A stretch of DNA of 32,662 bases from Bacillota bacterium (lineage in GTDB: Bacteria; Bacillota; Sulfobacillia; UBA8153), in the NCBI GenBank assembly GCA_007130145.1, contig SLSY01000115.1, positions 1-32,662 on the forward strand, read 5' to 3'. Positions within the stretch are counted from its first letter, which is position 1. Every line of letters starts with the position of its first letter. The notes under the pieces were generated by a model. The model saw only the letters and a program-made list of their open reading frames with translations, did no database searches and had not been told where the DNA came from. Shown one piece after another: positions 27,212 through 32,662 of the stretch. A program made the position numbers and the translations under genes.

Positions 27212-28398
27212 GACAAGGCCCCCCTTCGCGAGAAGAGAAGACTGGCCAGAACCACAAACCCGATGCCCATGCCCACAAGGACGCCGAGGTGGGGAAGAAG
27301 ATCATTGATGCTACCTTTCTCAAACATCAAACGGACATATCCTTCCAAAGCCCAGCCATTGACGGTAAGTTTGGAAAGCGTGCGCATCACCGGCGGCATG
27401 GCAAACAGGGGCATCATCGAGCCACCCAAGACGGCCAGGGGCAGCACCACCGCCGTACCCAGTGCATCGGCCGCCGACTGAGTCTTGCTCAGTGCGGCGA
27501 TCACCAACCCGATGCCACTGGCACCAAAGGCGGCCGTCACGGTTAGAGCAGCCACCCCCAGCGGGTCACCCCAAGCCACACCGTAGACGAGGTGAGAAAA
27601 AACGATCACCGCCGTCAGTTGAAGACACGCCGTCAAGAATATACCCGTGAACTTGCCCGCACCAATTTCCCAGCCCAGAAGCGGGGCTTGATACATACGG
27701 TGAAGCGTGTAGGCCTCCCGTTCCCTGAGGAAGGTTCCCGCCCCGTGACTGACCGTGAAGAGAAGATACATCACTCCCATACCCGCAGCATAATAGTCCA
27801 TGGGTATGGGCACCTCACTACTTCTTTGGTCAAAACCATCCTCGATGCGAGCCGAGATTTCCACCTGCTCAAGCTCGAGTTCTATCTCCTCGATGGGGAG
27901 AGTCACTTGGTGCTCACCCAGAGCTTGATAGATAATGGTTCGAGATGAAAGCTCGGTCGCGAAGCGTTGAACCACCCGGGGGATCATGTTGGCCCGGATG
28001 GAGCTGGCCGGATCCCCGACTACGATAATGCGACCTTCTCCCTCCCGAACCGATTGGCTAAAGCCCTGGGGAACCTCGATATACGCCGTCGCTCGGCCTC
28101 TTTGGACTTGCTCGCGGGCGTCCTGACGATCTTGGGCTTGTTCCAACCGAACCCACTCTCGGACCCCTTCCATGGTTAGCACATCAGAGAAAAGAATATC
28201 GCCAAACTCGCCCTCATCCTCATTGATCCACAGGACGCGGGCGGGAGGTGTCTCCGCACTCCACATGCCCTGGAACGCCATTCCCAGAATGAAGGTCAGG
28301 ATGAGAGGGGTGCCCACCAATGTAAGGAGTGCTTTGCGATCCCGGATGAGCAAGAGGACATCCTTTTTGGCTATGGTGAAAAGGTGCATCCATCTCAC
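27208..28398 (-). CDS. ABC-2 type transporter permease (paralogue)
   Basis: Same architecture as the neighbouring permease (DVLLLIRDRKALLTLVGTPLILTFILGMAF; LGTAVVLPLAVLGGSMMPLFAMPPVMR). Confidence 0.85.
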   Translation of the reverse strand: MRWMHLFTIAKKDVLLLIRDRKALLTLVGTPLILTFILGMAFQGMWSAETPPARVLWINEDEGEFGDILFSDVLTMEGVREWVRLEQAQDRQDAREQVQRGRATAYIEVPQGFSQSVREGEGRIIVVGDPASSIRANMIPRVVQRFATELSSRTIIYQALGEHQVTLPIEEIELELEQVEISARIEDGFDQRSSEVPIPMDYYAAGMGVMYLLFTVSHGAGTFLREREAYTLHRMYQAPLLGWEIGAGKFTGIFLTACLQLTAVIVFSHLVYGVAWGDPLGVAALTVTAAFGASGIGLVIAALSKTQSAADALGTAVVLPLAVLGGSMMPLFAMPPVMRTLSKLTVNGWALEGYVRLMFEKGSINDLLPHLGVLVGMGIGFVVLASLLFSRRGALS

Positions 28399-28400
28399 CT

Positions 28401-29336
28401 CTAATTCCTTAGCATGCGGCCGGTCAAGTGCAAAAAGACCGTCTCAAGGTTGGGTCGTTCGATGCGAACTGCGTTCACGGCAGCACCTTGCTGAGTAATG
28501 GCAGCGATGATGGTGGCCAACAGGGTATGGCCATCGCTTACCGTGAGATCCACTCCCTCGGGGGTTATGTTCACCGCAAAAACCCCTAAGATAGACTGGA
28601 GAAAGGATGGATCCTCCAAAGGCGGATCCACCTCCAGTCGGACCAGATCATGTTCGCCGACCACGCGATGCAACTCCTCCTGGGTGCCATGGGCCACGAT
28701 CCGCCCTTGATCCATGATAGCCACCAAAGAGCAGAGCTCTTGCACCTCTTCCATGTAGTGGCTGGTATAAAGAACGGTCATACCACTAGCATTGAGATCC
28801 TTTATCATGTCGAGAATCGCGCGGCGGGACTGGGGATCAACCCCCACTGTTGGCTCATCCAGAAGCAACAACCGGGGCTCATGTAAGAGGCCAGCGGCGA
28901 TGTTAATGCGTCTTTTCATCCCGCCGGAATACCCTTTGATGGCCTCATTGGCCCTGTCTGATAGCCCCACCCGCTCCAGCACCTGCTCCACCCGGACTTT
29001 CAAGGCGTCTCCCTTTAATCCGTACAAACGGCCCCAGAAGTGGAGGTTTTCCCGCGCGGACAAAGTGGTGTAAAGAGCGATCTCTTGAGGAACCACACCC
29101 ATCAAAGCTTTGGCACGGGCAGGATGGGTTAAGAGAGAATGGCCGTCCACAATGACATCCCCCTTGTCGGGGGGAAACAGACCACTGATGATCGAGATGG
29201 TGGTTGTCTTACCCGCACCGTTGGGACCCAGCAAGCCGAAAATGTGGCCGGGTGGAATGGTAAAGGAGAGATTTTCTACTGCCGCTCGGCCCTGATAGGC
29301 CTTGCCCAGATCCTTAACCTCGACAAATGCTTTCAC
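28401..29336 (-). CDS. ABC transporter ATP-binding protein
   Basis: Walker A GPNGAGKTTT, signature YSGGMKRR, Walker B LLLLDEPTVGVDP. Confidence 0.95.
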   Translation of the reverse strand: MKAFVEVKDLGKAYQGRAAVENLSFTIPPGHIFGLLGPNGAGKTTTISIISGLFPPDKGDVIVDGHSLLTHPARAKALMGVVPQEIALYTTLSARENLHFWGRLYGLKGDALKVRVEQVLERVGLSDRANEAIKGYSGGMKRRINIAAGLLHEPRLLLLDEPTVGVDPQSRRAILDMIKDLNASGMTVLYTSHYMEEVQELCSLVAIMDQGRIVAHGTQEELHRVVGEHDLVRLEVDPPLEDPSFLQSILGVFAVNITPEGVDLTVSDGHTLLATIIAAITQQGAAVNAVRIERPNLETVFLHLTGRMLRN

Positions 29337-29398
29337 GAGTGTTCACCTCGTCTGTTATTGTAGCACAAAGCGCCCTGAGCGAATAGAACATGTCCTCC

Positions 29399-29427
29399 TT
29401 GCCCTCATACGCCCAGAATCATATAAT
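29399..29427 (+). promoter_or_regulatory. Candidate sigma-A promoter for the TM1266-type gene
   Basis: TTGCCC (29399-29404), 17 nt spacer, TATAAT (29422-29427). Confidence 0.5.
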
Positions 29428-29551
29428 GATCATAGGGTAGGGAGGGTGAGTTCCAAAACACAAGCGATAGAACCGATCAAGACACCCAGACAAAGATTCC
29501 TTACCGTATCTATAGCTACATCCATCAATTTTTACCGGGAGGCGCCTCAAC

Positions 29552-29797
29552 ATGAAAAATAGAGTTGGTGTGGTGGGGATTGTGGTGGATGATAGGGAGA
29601 ACATCCACACCGTCAATTCCATCCTCAGCCAGCATGCAGACATCATCGTGGGCCGCATGGGCATTCCCCACAAAGAGAGGGATATCGCCGTTATTTCTCT
29701 GATCGTGGATGGCTCAACCGATCGCATTGGAGCACTCACCGGCCAGCTGGGTAAGGTGGCGGGCATCCGCGTCCGTTCAGCCCTTTCTCGGCAATAA
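29552..29797 (+). CDS. TM1266-type iron-only hydrogenase system regulator
   Basis: KNRVGVVGIVVDDRENIHTVNSILSQHADIIVGRMGIPHKERDIAVISLIVDGSTDRIGALTGQLGKVAGIRVRSALS is characteristic of this ACT-like small family. GGGAGG upstream. Confidence 0.88.
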   Translation: MKNRVGVVGIVVDDRENIHTVNSILSQHADIIVGRMGIPHKERDIAVISLIVDGSTDRIGALTGQLGKVAGIRVRSALSRQ

Positions 29798-30301
29798 GAT
29801 GCGTGCCCTGACCTATGACCGTTCCTCATCGTGGTATCACCGCCACAGGATGGGTGAGTTCCTAGGGGACCACCAAAGATACAGACCACAACATTCCTCA
29901 CCAACAGTCCCTTTTGATGTACGTGCAGTGTAACACCCCACGTAGGGTCTTGCCGTGCTGCTGAAACGTCGATAGAACGGCCCCGAGCTATGGACTCCTT
30001 GGCAGCCGCAGCTCCGGTTTGAACACAAGGTGCTGCCCAAACAGATCGAGAGACAGCAACGGGTAGGACAGGCTCCCATGATGGTCGGGCTTACTGGGTT
30101 TGACCCCACTCACTTGACCTGCAGGCGCGTGTAGGCGGATCGCGTCAAACGCTTTGTGAGGGTCTGTCCAGACGGAGTGTCTTCTCATGACAGGGAACCA
30201 TCAGCTGGTTGTAGAATGGCTTTTCAATTCATCTTGAGGTTCGATATGCCCTTACCCTTACACTGCTGACAATATACATCACCAACCAGGAGGTTATTCT
30301 C

Positions 30302-31252
30302 ATGGAAGCTCACAGTTCCCGCATTCTAAAGCAGACCGCTCTGGTCAACCCGTTGGTAAGTCTTCGCACCATGCGCTCATCTCATCCCTACAGGGCCTGG
30401 GAACGAGCCCGCGAGCGAAGGCAACCCGGTACCTGGCCCCAACCGTTACTCTTAGCTGCCGGGGATCATCCGGCTCGCATGTTAACCGCCTGGCGCGGGG
30501 ATAGCACAGCTCTGGCAGATAGGGGCAGATACCTTCGTACGTTGGTGGGCATCTTGGCTTCAGGAGCCGTGGATGGGGTGGAGGCCACACCCGACGTGAT
30601 GGAAGATCTCCTCGTTCTCGACAGCATCATCGTCAGAAGTGATTGTCCGTCGTTCTTGGACGATAAGGTGCTCATCGGTACAATGAATCGCTCTGGCCTC
30701 CGCGGCACTTGCTTTGAGATGGTTGATGAAGACAGCGCCTTCACCGCGCACTCTGCTAAGGCTCTTGGCCTGAATGCAGTCAAATGGATGTGGCGTCTGG
30801 CTCCAGAAGAGATCCTCACCGTACAGTCTCAACGGGCCTTGCGAAAGGGTCTTGTTTCTGCACATGAGACGTCATTGCCGGTGATGCTGGAAATCGACTG
30901 GGTTGAGCGCCACCAAGACGGGTGGACATCGGTTATGGATGAGCCCGGACGAATGGTTGAACTGGTCGGCGTTGCGTCGGGATGGGGTCCGAGTTCCTGC
31001 CATCGCTATTTGGAACTCCCTGCCAATGAGCAGCTAGAGGCAGCACTAAACGCAACGTCTTTACCGGTCGTCGTCCTCCCACCGGAACAACGCAAACCCG
31101 GACCTTGTGTGGTCAATGACTACCAGCGCGCACTGGAGCTACCCGTGGCCGGTCAGCTGATCGGAAGGGACATCATGTTGTCTGAAGAGCCAGTGGCCAT
31201 AGCCCAAAAGGTAGCACAGGCTTGGCGTCGTGTCACCTCAAATGACGGATAG
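30302..31252 (+). CDS. Cgl0159-like (beta/alpha)8 aldolase-fold protein
   Basis: LLLAAGDHPARM, GVDGVEATPDVMEDLLVLD-type motif, KVLIGTMNRSGLRGTCFEMVDEDSAFTAHSAKALGLNAVKWMWRL resemble the Cgl0159 family. ATG preceded by AGGAGG. Confidence 0.6.
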   Translation: MEAHSSRILKQTALVNPLVSLRTMRSSHPYRAWERARERRQPGTWPQPLLLAAGDHPARMLTAWRGDSTALADRGRYLRTLVGILASGAVDGVEATPDVMEDLLVLDSIIVRSDCPSFLDDKVLIGTMNRSGLRGTCFEMVDEDSAFTAHSAKALGLNAVKWMWRLAPEEILTVQSQRALRKGLVSAHETSLPVMLEIDWVERHQDGWTSVMDEPGRMVELVGVASGWGPSSCHRYLELPANEQLEAALNATSLPVVVLPPEQRKPGPCVVNDYQRALELPVAGQLIGRDIMLSEEPVAIAQKVAQAWRRVTSNDG

Positions 31253-31399
31253 AGGCCTGATGCCATAACAGAAGCGGTCCAGATCTCCCTTGCTGAAAGT
31301 TGGGCAACAGCGCCAATGTTTGCCTTATCATCGATTCTGCTTATCACCAAGAGCACAGTGGTGGCCACGGGGGTGGCATAAAGCGGTGCGGCCTCTATA

Positions 31400-31442
31400 C
31401 ACCAGAGCCCCGCAGCGCCCAAACACTCTGGTGATGCGGGGC
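31400..31442. repeat. Two interleaved perfect inverted repeats (possible terminator/structured RNA)
   Basis: CACCAGAG (31400-31407) with CTCTGGTG (31426-31433), and GCCCCGCA (31407-31414) with TGCGGGGC (31435-31442). Confidence 0.7.
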
Positions 31443-31453
31443 CAAACCACGAG

Positions 31454-32656
31454 CTATCTGATCAAGTAGAATTCTGTCTGCCGGTCCCCCAGGTAATAGA
31501 CCCTATCGTTTACGAACACGATTTGCTCTTCCAATGCCAAGATCACTTCATGGCCCCATTCGGGAACAAAATGCCTGTTGTTGAGTTCCAGCGCATAGCA
31601 GGTCCCGTTGTATAGTGGATATTCTCCCTTTCCCTCAACCCAATCCTGATTGTCCCACAAGCCGATGGTAGGACCAGGACCATGGTCCTCCACCCCAATT
31701 GGATGTATATAAATGCTGGGTTTGAGGCCCTCACCGGTGGCCTTGGCTCGGGACCTTCGCAATATCTCATTGCCCGAGAGCCCTTCTTGAAACTCATCAC
31801 ACACTATGTCCTGTAATCGGTTCGCTGCCCTGAGGGCCTCCTTCAAGCCTTCGGGTGCATCGGTTTCCCCTTTGTTCAGTATGTAGGCATTCTGTTGTAT
31901 GTCCGTATAGAGGCCAAGATAGTGCATACCACAGTCACATCGAATTAGATCTCCGGGCAGTAGCGGCGTACTCTTCAGCGCTTGCGTTTTCTGACCCGGG
32001 AGTGCTTTCCATTCAGGATCCACAAAGCAACCTCCGGGAGGCGCCAGGTACCCTTTGCGCTGAACCTTAATGTAGCCAATGCCAAAATAGGGAGAGTAGT
32101 CGTTAAACCACTTGAGCAATTCTTCATCAGTAGTGACCCCGGGATGGACCACTCTCTCAGAAAACCCTTCCGCCACGATACCCTTGGTCATCAAAGATAT
32201 CCCTTCATATATCTCCCGTTCGCGCTGGGTCCGCTGCTCCATGTAACCTGTTGCCAGCCTGCCCGCACTCACCACCCGCGCTTGTAAGTCGGGGCCCAAT
32301 GCTTCCATCGTCCTCGTATAGAGCGTGTGACTAATCCCGTCACCGAAGGGAAGATCATCAGAGAAGTTCAAACCGATGACCCGGGGGTCCAGTTCCTGCA
32401 CCACCCTCTTGAGACAATCCCATTGCTTCTCCTCGCCGTCAGAATCCCAGAGCATCTTGTAGTGACCTTCCACCCCCATCTCGTAACGGGAGAGACAGCC
32501 AGTCCACAGTTGCTCGTCGACGATGCCCAAGAGTAGGATGCTGGTCCTTCTGGCCATAGCATGGCCGGTCAGGGATTGCCATACCGGGTCGTTGTTACAC
32601 TCATTGGCCGGGACAATCCACAAGTCAATCTCCTCACGCCGTAGCAAGTCCAGCAT
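31454..32656 (-). CDS. M24 family metallopeptidase (Xaa-Pro peptidase-like), possibly N-terminally truncated by the window
   Basis: LRCDCGMHYLGLYTDIQQNAYIL-type D..D ligands, IHPIGVEDHGPGP, ALELNNRHFVPEWGHEVILALEEQIVF. The frame stays open from the first ATG to the window edge. Confidence 0.8.
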   Translation of the reverse strand: MLDLLRREEIDLWIVPANECNNDPVWQSLTGHAMARRTSILLLGIVDEQLWTGCLSRYEMGVEGHYKMLWDSDGEEKQWDCLKRVVQELDPRVIGLNFSDDLPFGDGISHTLYTRTMEALGPDLQARVVSAGRLATGYMEQRTQREREIYEGISLMTKGIVAEGFSERVVHPGVTTDEELLKWFNDYSPYFGIGYIKVQRKGYLAPPGGCFVDPEWKALPGQKTQALKSTPLLPGDLIRCDCGMHYLGLYTDIQQNAYILNKGETDAPEGLKEALRAANRLQDIVCDEFQEGLSGNEILRRSRAKATGEGLKPSIYIHPIGVEDHGPGPTIGLWDNQDWVEGKGEYPLYNGTCYALELNNRHFVPEWGHEVILALEEQIVFVNDRVYYLGDRQTEFYLIR

Positions 32657-32662
32657 GAGAGC

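Noticed and set aside
29837-30109. Minus ORF beginning MGSNPVSPTI, a string often produced by reading across tRNA T-arms
   Set aside because: The T-loop GTTCRANYC pattern is not present (GGGTCAAACCC), and no cloverleaf could be traced.
1-32662. CRISPR arrays, prophage, integrons, defence islands
   Set aside because: No direct-repeat/spacer series, integrase, phage structural or recognised defence genes were seen on either strand.

Overview
The window reads as the chromosome of an endospore-forming Bacillota-like bacterium with moderately high GC. No rRNA, tRNA, CRISPR array or intact transposon was recognised. From left to right: a C-terminal tail of an upstream gene with a terminator; a LarA-family lactate racemase homologue (-), divergent from DNA topoisomerase III (topB); a sporulation-type block of DUF1614-like membrane protein, SpoIIP, YIEGIA family protein, a small YIEGIA capping-complex-like subunit absent from the ORF track, and a two-domain DUF3189 protein; a housekeeping block of DUF512/radical SAM protein, der, plsY and gpsA; a convergent orphan HTH protein; spoIVA; an ECF-type sigma factor with a single-TM putative anti-sigma protein; a small secreted protein and an S-layer-anchored phosphodiester glycosidase; an M24 metallopeptidase homologue; a GlcD-type FAD oxidase; an AraB-FucI kinase/isomerase pair; an ABC-2 exporter operon (-); an orphan TM1266-type hydrogenase regulator; a Cgl0159-like aldolase-fold protein; and a second M24 protein cut by, or close to, the window edge. 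The best leads are: (i) the SpoIIP/YIEGIA/cap/DUF3189 module, whose cap gene lacks a canonical in-frame start and whose DUF3189 domains are fused; (ii) the sigma/anti-sigma plus SLH-glycosidase neighbourhood with a palindrome upstream; (iii) the AraB-FucI pairing; (iv) two perfect interleaved inverted repeats at 31400-31442; (v) an unexplained interval of about 0.5 kb at 29800-30300. All family calls come from reading motifs by eye; no database search was run.
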